Source: an uncultured Allomuricauda sp.
GTDB taxonomy: Bacteria > Bacteroidota > Bacteroidia > Flavobacteriales > Flavobacteriaceae
Reading direction: 5' to 3'
Length of the DNA stretch: 64,000 bases
Assembly (NCBI RefSeq): GCF_947258355.1
Contig: NZ_CAMYIC010000062.1
Span: 62,001 to 126,000 of the forward strand
Shown here: positions 1 through 8,832 of the stretch, in pieces
Numbering within the stretch: position 1 is the first letter of the stretch
How the letters are laid out: each line of letters begins with the position of its first letter
Notes under the pieces: model-generated
Databases searched by the model: none
The model's input: the letters and a program-made list of their open reading frames with translations, nothing else
Told to the model about the DNA's origin: nothing
Program-made: the position numbers and the translations under genes

Positions 1-1163
1 AGGCGAGCCAGTTCCAGACACTTACCGATAGTATTGGCAAACGATTTACCATTGCGGTGTTGAGCATCGCTACGGTGGCCACAATTTTTTGGCTGATTTT
101 TGATCCAAGCCTGGTACTCAACGTTTTCACTTCGGTTTTGATCATTGCCTGCCCCTGTGCCATTGCCTTGGCAGCTCCCTTTACACTTGGCAATATGCTC
201 CGTATTTTCGGAAAGTATAAATTCTATCTTAAAAACACCAATGTGATTGAGCACTTGTCCAAAATCGACACCGCTATTTTTGATAAAACGGGAACGCTCA
301 CCACCAGTCAAAAAGATACCATCCACTATGAAGGGATGGAACTCACAGAGGAAGAAACAGCACTCTTAAAAACAACTTTGAGAGCATCCAACCATCCATT
401 GAGCCGATCGCTTTACGATATTTTAAAATCCAATAGCATAATGACCTTGGAAGAGTTCCAGGAGCATACGGGAAAAGGAATTGAGGGAAAATATAATCAA
501 CACTCCATAAAAGTGGGGTCTGCATCCTATGTGGGGGAAAGTAAATCCAATTCAATTGCAAATACCGCAGTTTATGTAAGTGCTGATGAAGATGTAAAAG
601 GAAGGTTTGTGTTCAAGAATACCTACCGGGATGGGATGAGTCAAATATTCAATGAACTTTCAGATGATTTGGAGTTGGGGATTCTTTCCGGCGATAATGA
701 TGGTGAAAAGGAGCAGCTACAAAAAATGCTCCCTGAAAAAACAAGGATGCTATTTGACCAAAAGCCCGAGGATAAGTTGGAATACATAAAAAACCTTCAG
801 AAAAAACATAAAGTTTTGATGGTGGGCGATGGATTGAATGATGCAGGTGCCTTGGCCCAAAGCGATGTTGGTTTGGCGGTTTCGGAGAACATCAATGTGT
901 TTTCGCCTGCTTGCGATTGTATTTTGGATGCGAGTAAGTTAAGGATGTTGCCAAAGTTTATAAAACTATCCAAACAATCTGTTCGGATAATAAAAATGAG
1001 TTTCCTACTTTCATTGTGTTATAATATTGTGGGTCTATATTTTGCCGTTACAGGTCAGTTGCAGCCGGTGATTGCAGCTATTTTGATGCCATTGAGTTCC
1101 ATCAGTATTGTTGTGTTCACTACAATGGCCACAAACTTCATCGGAAAAGAATTAAAAAATTAA
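1..1163 (+). CDS. ccoI: CcoI/FixI-type copper-translocating P-type ATPase, C-terminal part (cut by window edge)
   Basis: The reading frame is open to the first base of the window, so the N-terminal metal-binding domains and first membrane helices lie outside. The visible 386 residues contain the CPC metal-transport motif in a membrane helix (bases 150-158), the phosphorylation loop DKTGT (282-296), the hinge motif GDGLND (825-842) and two C-terminal membrane helices. This order is that of P1B-type ATPases. Placement directly before ccoS and the cbb3 oxidase genes identifies it as the CcoI type, which supplies copper for assembly of the CuB site of the oxidase; that role is inferred from family and context. 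A separate promoter lies between it and ccoS, so the downstream operon need not depend on ccoI transcription. Confidence 0.93.
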   Translation, partial: ASQFQTLTDSIGKRFTIAVLSIATVATIFWLIFDPSLVLNVFTSVLIIACPCAIALAAPFTLGNMLRIFGKYKFYLKNTNVIEHLSKIDTAIFDKTGTLTTSQKDTIHYEGMELTEEETALLKTTLRASNHPLSRSLYDILKSNSIMTLEEFQEHTGKGIEGKYNQHSIKVGSASYVGESKSNSIANTAVYVSADEDVKGRFVFKNTYRDGMSQIFNELSDDLELGILSGDNDGEKEQLQKMLPEKTRMLFDQKPEDKLEYIKNLQKKHKVLMVGDGLNDAGALAQSDVGLAVSENINVFSPACDCILDASKLRMLPKFIKLSKQSVRIIKMSFLLSLCYNIVGLYFAVTGQLQPVIAAILMPLSSISIVVFTTMATNFIGKELKN

Positions 1164-1170
1164 ATAAAGC

Positions 1171-1213
1171 TGATATATGTCATTTTTTGAAGAATACCAT
1201 CACAGTAGTTTTA
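1171..1213 (+). promoter_or_regulatory. CRP/FNR-like site plus -7 element of the cco operon
   Basis: TGATATATGTCA lies at 1171-1182, followed after exactly 23 bases by TAGTTTTA (1206-1213), a match to the Bacteroidetes -7 element TAnnTTTG with A as the last base. The ccoS start codon is 20 bases further on. The same arrangement recurs at six other promoters in this window. Activator identity (FNR/CRP family) is inferred from the palindrome and its position near -41.5. Confidence 0.75.
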
Positions 1214-1232
1214 CCCCCAAATTCAGGCAGGT

Positions 1233-1442
1233 ATGAGTGTTATTTATGTGTTGTTGGCCATAAGCATAACGGTGGCCGTAGTCTTTTTTGTAGCCTTTGT
1301 TTTTTCGGTAAAGAGCGGACAATACGATGACACCTATACCCCATCGGTAAGAATGTTGTTTGAAGATGAGGTGGTCAAGGACAAGGATAAATCAAACCTA
1401 AATAAAAAGGAAATCAAACAAACTAAAAGTACAAACCAATAA
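1233..1442 (+). CDS. ccoS: cbb3-type cytochrome oxidase assembly protein CcoS
   Basis: A 69-residue protein with one N-terminal membrane helix (about residues 3-25) followed by SGQYDD, which fits the CcoS pattern of a short helix followed by a G-Q-(F/Y)-D-D motif. A charged Lys-rich tail follows. CcoS is needed for insertion of cofactors into the catalytic subunit of cbb3 oxidase in other bacteria. It begins the operon expressed from the FNR-like promoter and ends two bases before ccoNO, so the two are very probably translated from one message. Confidence 0.9.
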   Translation: MSVIYVLLAISITVAVVFFVAFVFSVKSGQYDDTYTPSVRMLFEDEVVKDKDKSNLNKKEIKQTKSTNQ

Positions 1443-1444
1443 AT

Positions 1445-3652
1445 ATGGAAATACAACAGTTCCGCTACGATAACAAAATCGTGCAAAAGTTCTTATACGC
1501 CACCATACTTTGGGGCGTGGTGGGTATGGCAGTAGGTCTCTTGTTGGCCTTTATGTTTTTGTTCCCCAATGTTACAGAAGGTATATCATGGTTGAGCTTT
1601 GGGCGTTTACGTCCGTTGCATACCAATGCCGTAATCTTCGCATTTGTGGGTAATGCCATCTTTGCAGGGGTATATTACTCACTGCAACGTTTGTTAAAGG
1701 CCAGAATGTTCAGTGATGCCCTGAGTAACATCAACTTCTGGGGTTGGCAATTGATCATTGTCGCAGCAGCAATAACGCTACCGCTGGGTTATACAACAAC
1801 CAAAGAATACGCAGAATTGGAATGGCCAATTGATATTGCCATAGCAATTGTATGGGTGGTTTTTGGTTGGAATATGATCGGTACCATTTTAAAAAGAAGG
1901 CAAAGACACTTATATGTGGCCATTTGGTTCTACCTTGCCACATTTGTTACCGTTGCGGTATTACACATTTTCAACAGTTTGGAGCTCCCTGTTTCTTTGA
2001 CAGGACTTAAAAGTTACTCAGTATACGCTGGTGTGCAAGATGCCCTGGTGCAATGGTGGTATGGTCACAATGCGGTGGCATTTTTCTTGACCACTCCTTT
2101 CTTGGGATTGATGTACTACTTTGTTCCGAAAGCGGCCAATCGTCCTATTTATTCCTATAGATTGTCCATTGTCCACTTCTGGTCGTTGATATTCATTTAT
2201 ATCTGGGCAGGTCCCCACCACTTGTTGTATTCTGCTTTGCCCGATTGGGCTCAGAACCTTGGTGTGGTATTCTCCGTAATGCTTATTGCACCATCTTGGG
2301 GTGGTATGATCAACGGTTTGTTGACCCTTCGTGGAGTATGGGACAAAGTTCGTACCGATGCAACATTAAAGTTTATGGTGGTTGCCATTACCGGTTATGG
2401 TATGGCCACGTTCGAAGGCCCAATGCTTTCCTTGAAAAACGTAAACGCCATTGCCCACTTTAGTGACTGGATCATTGCCCACGTGCATGTTGGAGCTTTG
2501 GCCTGGAACGGGTTCTTGACCTTTGGTATGATCTATTGGTTGGTGCCACGAATGTTCAAAACAGAACTGCACTCCAAAGGATTGGCCAACTTCCACTTCT
2601 GGATCGGAACCTTGGGTATTGTACTTTATGCCTTGCCGATGTACGTTGCCGGATTTACCCAGGCGTTGATGTGGAAAGAATTTAATCCAGATGGTACCTT
2701 GGTTTACGGTAACTTCTTGGAAACCGTTACCCAAATAATTCCAATGTACTGGATGAGGGCCATTGGAGGTTCGCTGTACATCCTGGGTATGTTTGTACTG
2801 CTGTATAACGTAGTAAGAACCATAAGGTCAGGTAGCAAGGTTGAAGATGAAGCGGCAGAAGCTCCAGCATTGGAACGCGTTGCCAAAAGAAGAGTGGCCG
2901 GCGAAACTTTCCACAACTGGTTGGAAAGAAAACCGGTGCAGTTGACCATCCTTGCAACCGTAGCTATTTTGATTGGAGGTATTGTACAGATCATTCCAAC
3001 AATCTTGGTGAAATCCAACATTCCTACCATAACAAGTGTTAAACCTTATACACCTTTGGAATTGGAAGGTCGTGACCTCTACATTAGGGAAGGTTGTGTG
3101 AGCTGTCACTCGCAAATGATACGTCCGTTCCGAAGTGAAGTAGAGCGTTATGGTGAGTATGCCAAAGCAGGAGAGTTTGTTTACGATCACCCATTCCTTT
3201 GGGGTAGTAAACGTACAGGTCCCGACTTGTTGAGAGTAGGTGGTAAATACTCCGATAACTGGCACTTGAACCATATGTACGATCCACAAAGTACATCGGC
3301 AGGTTCCATTATGCCATCCTACGAATGGCTGGTCACCGATGAGCACGACCGTACCGGAGTACAGGCTAAAATGGAGACCATGGTAAAACTTGGGGTTCCA
3401 TATACCGAAGAAGATATTGCCAATGCTCCGCAATCCATGGCCGAGCAAGCAGAGCAAATCGAAAAAAACCTTTATACAGATCCTGAGTTCGCAAAAACCT
3501 ACGAGGCGGATAAAAAATATGCCGAGGAAAACGGATTGGAATTTGTGGAAATGCGAGATCGTGAAATCGTATCCTTGATTGCTTATCTGCAGCGATTGGG
3601 TACCGATATCAAAATTGAAGGAACAGAAGAAACTATATCTCAAAACAAATAA
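1445..3652 (+). CDS. ccoNO: cbb3-type cytochrome c oxidase, fused subunits I and II (CcoN-CcoO)
   Basis: A 735-residue fusion. Residues 1 to about 470 are CcoN, a polytopic haem-copper oxidase core; His-rich segments include LRPLHTNAVIF, WYGHNAVAFF, WAGPHHLLYS and AHVHVGALAWNGF, which hold the haem and CuB ligands. A linker and membrane helix near residues 495-515 lead into CcoO, a membrane-anchored monohaem cytochrome c with C551-V-S-C554-H555 followed by the conserved QMIRPF. Proteobacteria encode the two parts separately; the fused form is common in Bacteroidetes. It reduces O2 to water at high oxygen affinity in the cytoplasmic membrane and pumps protons. There is no frameshift; the frame is continuous through the junction. 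Confidence 0.96.
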   Translation: MEIQQFRYDNKIVQKFLYATILWGVVGMAVGLLLAFMFLFPNVTEGISWLSFGRLRPLHTNAVIFAFVGNAIFAGVYYSLQRLLKARMFSDALSNINFWGWQLIIVAAAITLPLGYTTTKEYAELEWPIDIAIAIVWVVFGWNMIGTILKRRQRHLYVAIWFYLATFVTVAVLHIFNSLELPVSLTGLKSYSVYAGVQDALVQWWYGHNAVAFFLTTPFLGLMYYFVPKAANRPIYSYRLSIVHFWSLIFIYIWAGPHHLLYSALPDWAQNLGVVFSVMLIAPSWGGMINGLLTLRGVWDKVRTDATLKFMVVAITGYGMATFEGPMLSLKNVNAIAHFSDWIIAHVHVGALAWNGFLTFGMIYWLVPRMFKTELHSKGLANFHFWIGTLGIVLYALPMYVAGFTQALMWKEFNPDGTLVYGNFLETVTQIIPMYWMRAIGGSLYILGMFVLLYNVVRTIRSGSKVEDEAAEAPALERVAKRRVAGETFHNWLERKPVQLTILATVAILIGGIVQIIPTILVKSNIPTITSVKPYTPLELEGRDLYIREGCVSCHSQMIRPFRSEVERYGEYAKAGEFVYDHPFLWGSKRTGPDLLRVGGKYSDNWHLNHMYDPQSTSAGSIMPSYEWLVTDEHDRTGVQAKMETMVKLGVPYTEEDIANAPQSMAEQAEQIEKNLYTDPEFAKTYEADKKYAEENGLEFVEMRDREIVSLIAYLQRLGTDIKIEGTEETISQNK

Positions 3653-3654
3653 CC

Positions 3655-3843
3655 ATGTTGAAATTTGTAAAAGAACATATGGAAACCATCGACGGGATAG
3701 CCAACTATCCCATGGTTTCCTTGCTCATCTTCTTTGTGTTTTTCGTTTTGTTGTTCTGGTGGGTATTCACAGCAACAAAAGAGCACATAACGGAGATGTC
3801 CGAACTACCACTGGATAACGAAGATCAACCAAACAAACTATAA
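3655..3843 (+). CDS. ccoQ: CcoQ-like small subunit of cbb3 oxidase
   Basis: A 62-residue protein with one membrane helix (about residues 20-42, VSLLIFFVFFVLLFWWVF) and a short acidic tail. Size, topology and location between ccoNO and ccoP match CcoQ/FixQ, which stabilises the cbb3 complex. Sequence conservation in this family is low, so the assignment rests mainly on position. It starts two bases after the ccoNO stop and ends four bases before ccoP. Confidence 0.8.
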   Translation: MLKFVKEHMETIDGIANYPMVSLLIFFVFFVLLFWWVFTATKEHITEMSELPLDNEDQPNKL

Positions 3844-3847
3844 AACT

Positions 3848-4822
3848 ATGAGCACAAGAACACCTTGGTGGATAAGAGTCCCTGTACTATTCTTTTTGAT
3901 CTTCGGATTGATGGAGTACTTTATAGACTCAGGAGATAAACCGGCAATTATTGAATATCCCATCACACAGTTTTTTATGCTGTTGGTGCTGATGATTCTT
4001 ATTGCCATAGAATTGATTTTAGCTTCTATAGAAAACATTATGTTCCAGACCCTGTCGGAAGAAGGCAAGGAGCGTTACTTGGAAGCCAAAAGCAAGAAGT
4101 TTGAATGGACATGGGCCAAAAACCTCATGAAAAAATTGACCAAGAGCCGCTCCATTGAGCGCGAAGGCGAAATTGTCCTGGACCATAATTATGATGGAAT
4201 CCGCGAACTGGACAACGTATTGCCGCCTTGGTGGGTATACCTTTTCTATGCCACCATTGTTTTTGCGGTGGTGTACTTGGTGCGATTCCATATTATTGGC
4301 GATTACGACCAAGAGCTTGAATATGAACAGGAAGTTGCTGCGGCACAATTGGCAATTGAAGAGTATAAAAGAACAGCTAAGGACTTGGTGGATGCCAGTA
4401 CGGTCGAATTCCTTTCGGATGAATCCGATTTGGCTGCTGGTGAAAAAATCTTCCAAACTAACTGCGTTGCTTGTCACATGGCAGATGGCGGTGGTGGAAT
4501 TGGTCCGAACCTCACCGATCAACACTGGATTTTGGGCGGAGGTATCAAAAATATCTTTACCACAATTTCCGAAGGTGGCCGTGATGGCAAGGGGATGATT
4601 GCATGGAAACAAACCTTAAAGCCTGCCGAAATGGCTCAGGTAGCCAGTTATGTGATTACTTTGGGCGGTACCACACCCGCCAATCCAAAGGAGCCTGAAG
4701 GAGAAATCTGGGTAGACCCGGATGCTCCAGAAGACACTGATGGAACAGAATCTGAAACGGAAGAAACTGCCCCTGAAGAAATGGAGCAGGCCGTAGATTC
4801 AACAGAAGTTGCCATGAATTAG
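3848..4822 (+). CDS. ccoP: cbb3 oxidase cytochrome c subunit CcoP (single haem-binding motif)
   Basis: A 324-residue protein. Two N-terminal membrane segments (about residues 8-25 and 37-58) precede the FixP/CcoP N-terminal signature DGIRELDNVLPPWW and a further helix (about 127-148). The periplasmic part has one haem c motif, C206-V-A-C209-H210, followed by GPNLTDQHW, and an axial-Met candidate in GMIAWK. The canonical proteobacterial CcoP has two CxxCH motifs; only one is present here in 324 residues. The C-terminus is a low-complexity acidic tail rich in Glu, Thr and Pro. It delivers electrons to the oxidase core. It is part of the ccoS-NO-Q-P-G-H operon. Confidence 0.93.
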   Translation: MSTRTPWWIRVPVLFFLIFGLMEYFIDSGDKPAIIEYPITQFFMLLVLMILIAIELILASIENIMFQTLSEEGKERYLEAKSKKFEWTWAKNLMKKLTKSRSIEREGEIVLDHNYDGIRELDNVLPPWWVYLFYATIVFAVVYLVRFHIIGDYDQELEYEQEVAAAQLAIEEYKRTAKDLVDASTVEFLSDESDLAAGEKIFQTNCVACHMADGGGGIGPNLTDQHWILGGGIKNIFTTISEGGRDGKGMIAWKQTLKPAEMAQVASYVITLGGTTPANPKEPEGEIWVDPDAPEDTDGTESETEETAPEEMEQAVDSTEVAMN

Positions 4823-4874
4823 TCCCGTTGGGGCATTTGAGCAGCAAATTAGTTACCCTTAAACCACACATGCG

Positions 4875-6284
4875 ATGGAAGAGAACTTTAGGGATTCCAT
4901 AGGCACAATCACAGAAGAAGGGAAAAGGAATTTTATTTTTCCAAAGAAACCCAGTGGACGGTATTACGATTACCGGAAGTACGTAAGTTACTTTTTACTG
5001 GTTTTCTTGATAGCAGCCCCATTTGTTAAGATCAACGGGCACCAATTTTTAATGTTCAACGTGCTGGATAGGCGGTTCAATATTTTTGGACTTCCCTTTT
5101 GGCCACAGGACTTTCACTTGGTAGTGGTGTCCATGATCATCGGAGTGATTTTCATCGCACTGTTTACGGTTGCATACGGTCGTATTTTCTGTGGATGGAT
5201 GTGTCCTCAGACCATTTTTTTGGAAATGGTATTCCGCCGTATCGAATATTGGATAGATGGGGACAGAGGTGCACAAATGCGATTGGCCAAGGCGCCTTGG
5301 ACTGGTAAAAAAATCAGGAAAAGAGTATTGAAGTGGTTTGTTTTCTTCATTATCTCCTTTTTCATTGCCAATGTTTTCTTGGCCTACTTAATTGGTAGTG
5401 ATCAATTGATTGCTTACATCACCGACGGCCCAATGGAACACCTGAGCACCATGATTCCGTTGTTGATTTTTACTGGGGTGTTCTATTTCATCTTTGCATG
5501 GTTCAGGGAACAGGTATGTATTATTGCTTGCCCTTATGGACGATTGCAAGGAGTACTTTTGGATGATAAATCCATTGTTGTGGCCTACGATCATAAGCGA
5601 GGTGAAGGTGAAAGCGGTCGTAAAAAATTTAGAAAGAATGAGGACAGGGAAGCACTGGGACACGGTGATTGTATCGATTGTTTTCAATGTGTGAATGTCT
5701 GCCCAACCGGAATAGATATCCGAAATGGAACACAGTTGGAATGTGTAAACTGTACCGCTTGTATTGATGAATGTGATCATATTATGGATAGTATCGATAA
5801 ACCTAGAGGTTTAATTCGATATGCCAGTGAAGATGAGATCACCAACAACAACAAGTTCAAGTTTACAGCACGTATGAAAGGATATACGGCAGTGCTGGTG
5901 GTACTGATCGGTATTCTTGTTGGTATGTTGTTTATGCGTAACGAGGTGGAAGCAAACGTACTTCGTTTACCAGGACAGTTGTACGAGCGCAAAGAGAATA
6001 ACATCATAAGCAACGTGTATACCTATAAATTGGTGAACAAGACCACAAAGGATATCGAGAATGTATCTTTCGAACTGATGTCCCACAATGGGGAAATCAA
6101 AATGGTGTCACAGGACAAGTTCACAGTTCCTGCCGAGGAATTGGCCGAAGGAACATTGTTCATCGAAATAAATGCTTCGGCATTGAACGGCGATAAGGAT
6201 AAATTGAAGATAGGGGTTTACAGTGGCGATAAACTCATAGAAACCACGGTGACACAGTTTTTGGCACCGAGGAGTTATAATTAA
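4875..6284 (+). CDS. ccoG: CcoG/RdxA/FixG-type membrane ferredoxin, cbb3 oxidase maturation
   Basis: A 469-residue protein with several membrane helices and a central ferredoxin domain carrying two four-cysteine clusters (CIDCFQCVNVCP and CVNCTACIDECD). Additional conserved cysteines occur in FCGWMCPQTIFLE and CIIACPYGRLQG. The C-terminal ~110 residues form a periplasmic immunoglobulin-like domain usual for FixG. In other bacteria CcoG reduces Cu(II) for cbb3 assembly; that activity is known for the family and not shown here. It lies 52 bases after ccoP and 11 bases before ccoH. Confidence 0.94.
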   Translation: MEENFRDSIGTITEEGKRNFIFPKKPSGRYYDYRKYVSYFLLVFLIAAPFVKINGHQFLMFNVLDRRFNIFGLPFWPQDFHLVVVSMIIGVIFIALFTVAYGRIFCGWMCPQTIFLEMVFRRIEYWIDGDRGAQMRLAKAPWTGKKIRKRVLKWFVFFIISFFIANVFLAYLIGSDQLIAYITDGPMEHLSTMIPLLIFTGVFYFIFAWFREQVCIIACPYGRLQGVLLDDKSIVVAYDHKRGEGESGRKKFRKNEDREALGHGDCIDCFQCVNVCPTGIDIRNGTQLECVNCTACIDECDHIMDSIDKPRGLIRYASEDEITNNNKFKFTARMKGYTAVLVVLIGILVGMLFMRNEVEANVLRLPGQLYERKENNIISNVYTYKLVNKTTKDIENVSFELMSHNGEIKMVSQDKFTVPAEELAEGTLFIEINASALNGDKDKLKIGVYSGDKLIETTVTQFLAPRSYN

Positions 6285-6295
6285 AAAAGACTGAG

Positions 6296-6742
6296 ATGAA
6301 AATTAATTGGGGAACGGGAATTGTGCTGGCATTTATTGGCTTCATAGCCTTTATCCTATATTTTGTGGTAAGGATGAGTACCGATGATAGCGCCAACCAC
6401 GATTTGGTGACGGAAGAATATTATAAAAAAGAATTGTCTTACCAACAGGAGATAGATGCATCAAATACGGCTTCGGAAATGAATGCCAACCTGAAGGTTG
6501 AAAAAACTGACGAAGGTTTGATGATTTATTTTCCAGAGCGTTTCGACCCAAAAAAGATAAGTGGAACAGTGTCCCTATACAGACCGTCTAACAAGCACTT
6601 GGATACTAACTTTCCTATAAGTTTGTCCAAAACACATTTGCTCATACCTGACAATCGCTTGGTAGACGGTCGCTGGGACATTTCCGTAAACTGGGAATAC
6701 GAAGGTAATTCCTTTTTGCATAAACAAAAACTGGTCTACTGA
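6296..6742 (+). CDS. ccoH: FixH/CcoH family protein, cbb3 oxidase assembly
   Basis: A 148-residue protein with one N-terminal membrane helix (about residues 9-27) and a periplasmic beta-rich domain. The segment HDLVTEEYYKKELSYQQEID is the typical FixH feature after the helix. FixH/CcoH interacts with the oxidase during assembly. It sits immediately after ccoG and three bases before the SafE-like gene, and is presumably cotranscribed from the promoter upstream of ccoS. Confidence 0.88.
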   Translation: MKINWGTGIVLAFIGFIAFILYFVVRMSTDDSANHDLVTEEYYKKELSYQQEIDASNTASEMNANLKVEKTDEGLMIYFPERFDPKKISGTVSLYRPSNKHLDTNFPISLSKTHLLIPDNRLVDGRWDISVNWEYEGNSFLHKQKLVY

Positions 6743-6745
6743 ATC

Positions 6746-7456
6746 ATGTTGACATCCGCGTTGGTATTAGGGCTTTTAGGAAGTTTGCACTGCTTGGGCA
6801 TGTGTGGGCCAATAGCCTTTATGCTGCCGTTGGATCAGACCAACCAGGTTAAAAAGACCGCGCAGTTATCCATATACCACTTTGGAAGATTGCTGGCATA
6901 CGGTGTCATAGGCGTTCTCTTTGGACTTTTGGGCAAGGGATTGTCTTTGTTCGGTATTCAGCAAAAGCTTTCGATAGGTATCGGTGTGCTCATGATTGTC
7001 TTGGTATTGGTTCCTGCAAAATATCTGAACGGGCATAAATTTTTATCACCTGTTTACTCCATTATCGGTAAGGTGAAATCCAAACTTGGGGCAGAACTCA
7101 AAAAAAAGACCCCGGATACCTTTTTAACCATAGGCTTCTTGAACGGCTTTTTACCCTGTGGCTTGGTTTATATGGCCCTTTTGGGAGCCATTGCCATGGG
7201 CAGTCCCATAGAGGGCGGACTTTACATGATGATTTTTGGTCTGGGAACTGTGCCGCTAATGTCTTTGGTGGTATATTCCAAAGGAATGTTCAGTACATCC
7301 ATTAGATCTAGAATACAAAAATTGATACCGGTATTTGTGGTCATCATAGGTATTTTGTTTATTGTACGTGGACTTGGATTGGGAATACCCTATGTTTCTC
7401 CCAAACCTGCACCCACTGATTCAGTAACGGCGACCATAGAATGCCATCAACCCTAA
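6746..7456 (+). CDS. sulfite exporter TauE/SafE-like membrane protein of the cco operon
   Basis: A 236-residue polytopic protein starting with the conserved segment LGSLHCLGMCGPIAFMLPL, in which two cysteines and a histidine lie in the first helix, and a second repeat-like Cys site in GFLNGFLPCGLVYM. This pattern belongs to the TauE/SafE-like family (UreH/DsbD-type) that accompanies ccoG-ccoH-ccoI in many bacteria and is thought to help metal handling during cbb3 maturation. The substrate is not known. The start codon is three bases after the ccoH stop; the CoA-transferase begins 13 bases downstream. Confidence 0.82.
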   Translation: MLTSALVLGLLGSLHCLGMCGPIAFMLPLDQTNQVKKTAQLSIYHFGRLLAYGVIGVLFGLLGKGLSLFGIQQKLSIGIGVLMIVLVLVPAKYLNGHKFLSPVYSIIGKVKSKLGAELKKKTPDTFLTIGFLNGFLPCGLVYMALLGAIAMGSPIEGGLYMMIFGLGTVPLMSLVVYSKGMFSTSIRSRIQKLIPVFVVIIGILFIVRGLGLGIPYVSPKPAPTDSVTATIECHQP

Positions 7457-7469
7457 AATTTAATCCACA

Positions 7470-8738
7470 ATGAAAATAACATCAGCGAAAGAGGCGGTAG
7501 GAATTGTTAAATCAGGCGACCGGGTCTTTTTCCAAGGGGCGGCCATGACCCCAAACGAATTGATCGATGCCTTATGCGATAGGCATGAGGAACTTAATAA
7601 TGTAGAGATTATTTCCATCCATACTGAAGGGGATGCGAAATACACAAGAAAGCCCTATTGCGATGCTTTTACGTTAAATGCCTGTTTTGTTGGAGGCAAC
7701 GTTAGAAGTTATGTCAATACATATATGGGAGATTATATCCCAGTTTTTTTGAGTGAAATTCCCTGGTTGTTCGCAGATGAATACCTTCCGTTGGATGTGG
7801 CCTTTGTTCAAGTTTCTCCACCAGATAAACATGGATATTGTTCCCTTGGGGTTTCGGTGGATGTTGCCTTGCCGGCAGTGAGAACGGCCAAAAAAATTGT
7901 GGCACAAATAAATCCACATGTACCACGGACGCATGGTACCGGAATCGTTCACGTAGATGAGATAACCTATGCGATAGAGGTTGATAGACCCATCCATGAA
8001 CATAATCCAACCGAAATATCGGAGGTGGAGCATGAAATTGGTAGGCACGTAGCTTCACTTATTGAGGATGGAGCTACACTACAAATGGGAATAGGGAACA
8101 TACCCAATGCGGTATTATCCAACTTGGGGAACCATAAAAATCTTGGTATCCATACCGAAATGTTTTCTGATGGGGTATTGCCCTTGCTGGAAAGTGGTGT
8201 GATCAATGGAAAGGAAAAAGCTGTAAAACGGGGTAAAATTGTAGCTTGTTTTGCAGTAGGTTCCGGGAAGCTATATGATTTTATTGATGACAACCCTATT
8301 TGTGATTTTAGGGACTCCGGTTATACCAATGATACGGCCAGAATCCGAAGAAATCCTAAAGCAACGGCTATTAACAGCGCCATAGAAATAGATCTTACCG
8401 GTCAAGTTTGTGCGGATACCATTGGAGGCTACCAGTTTTCCGGTGTAGGTGGACAAATGGATTTTATGAGAGGGGCATCGCTTTCAAAAGGAGGTAAACC
8501 CATTATAGCTATGTCTTCCACCACAAAAAAAGGAGTTTCCAAAATAACACCTTTCTTAAAGCAAGGTGCAGGGGTGACAACCACACGTGCCCATATGCAT
8601 TATGTGGCCACGGAATTCGGCGTTGTTAATTTATTTGGTAAAAACTTGCATCAACGGGCCGAAGCTCTGATTTCCATTGCACACCCCGATCATAGGGAGG
8701 CATTGGAGAAGGCAGCTTACGAAAGATTCCATGGATAA
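7470..8738 (+). CDS. acetyl-CoA hydrolase/CoA-transferase (4-hydroxybutyrate CoA-transferase-like)
   Basis: A 422-residue protein of the acetyl-CoA hydrolase/transferase family, close in length to 4-hydroxybutyrate or succinate/acetate CoA-transferases. Recognisable blocks are GDRVFFQGAAMTPNEL at the N-terminus, DGATLQMGIGNIPNAV in the middle, and VGGQMDFMRGASLSKGGKP with EFGVVNLFGKNL in the C-terminal domain. The enzyme exchanges CoA between a short-chain acyl-CoA and a carboxylate, commonly acetate. It follows the cbb3 cluster with a 13-base gap and is closed by a strong terminator, so it is probably the last gene of the operon. A role in acetate or succinate formation at low oxygen is an inference from this linkage. 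Confidence 0.85.
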   Translation: MKITSAKEAVGIVKSGDRVFFQGAAMTPNELIDALCDRHEELNNVEIISIHTEGDAKYTRKPYCDAFTLNACFVGGNVRSYVNTYMGDYIPVFLSEIPWLFADEYLPLDVAFVQVSPPDKHGYCSLGVSVDVALPAVRTAKKIVAQINPHVPRTHGTGIVHVDEITYAIEVDRPIHEHNPTEISEVEHEIGRHVASLIEDGATLQMGIGNIPNAVLSNLGNHKNLGIHTEMFSDGVLPLLESGVINGKEKAVKRGKIVACFAVGSGKLYDFIDDNPICDFRDSGYTNDTARIRRNPKATAINSAIEIDLTGQVCADTIGGYQFSGVGGQMDFMRGASLSKGGKPIIAMSSTTKKGVSKITPFLKQGAGVTTTRAHMHYVATEFGVVNLFGKNLHQRAEALISIAHPDHREALEKAAYERFHG

Positions 8739-8766
8739 GCAAGCAGTAAAAAAAAGAGAATAAAAA

Positions 8767-8799
8767 AGGGGCAATTTTAAAATTGCCCCTTCTTTTTTT
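8767..8799 (+). terminator. Bidirectional intrinsic terminator
   Basis: A perfect 24-base palindrome (8767-8790, arm AGGGGCAATTTT) is followed by TCTTTTTTT on the plus strand and, read on the minus strand, by a run of six T. It separates the convergent CoA-transferase gene and the minus-strand usp gene. Confidence 0.9.
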
Positions 8800-8832
8800 G
8801 AATTGCATGAAACCAATCAAAAATGCAACCCA

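Noticed and set aside
2828..3643. Long minus-strand frame (271 codons) opposite ccoNO
   Set aside because: It lies fully within the conserved CcoO part on the other strand, has no family features and no own promoter; long antisense frames arise from codon bias here.
1445..3652. CcoN-CcoO fusion as a sequencing error or novelty
   Set aside because: The frame is continuous with a sensible linker, and fused CcoNO is common in Bacteroidetes.
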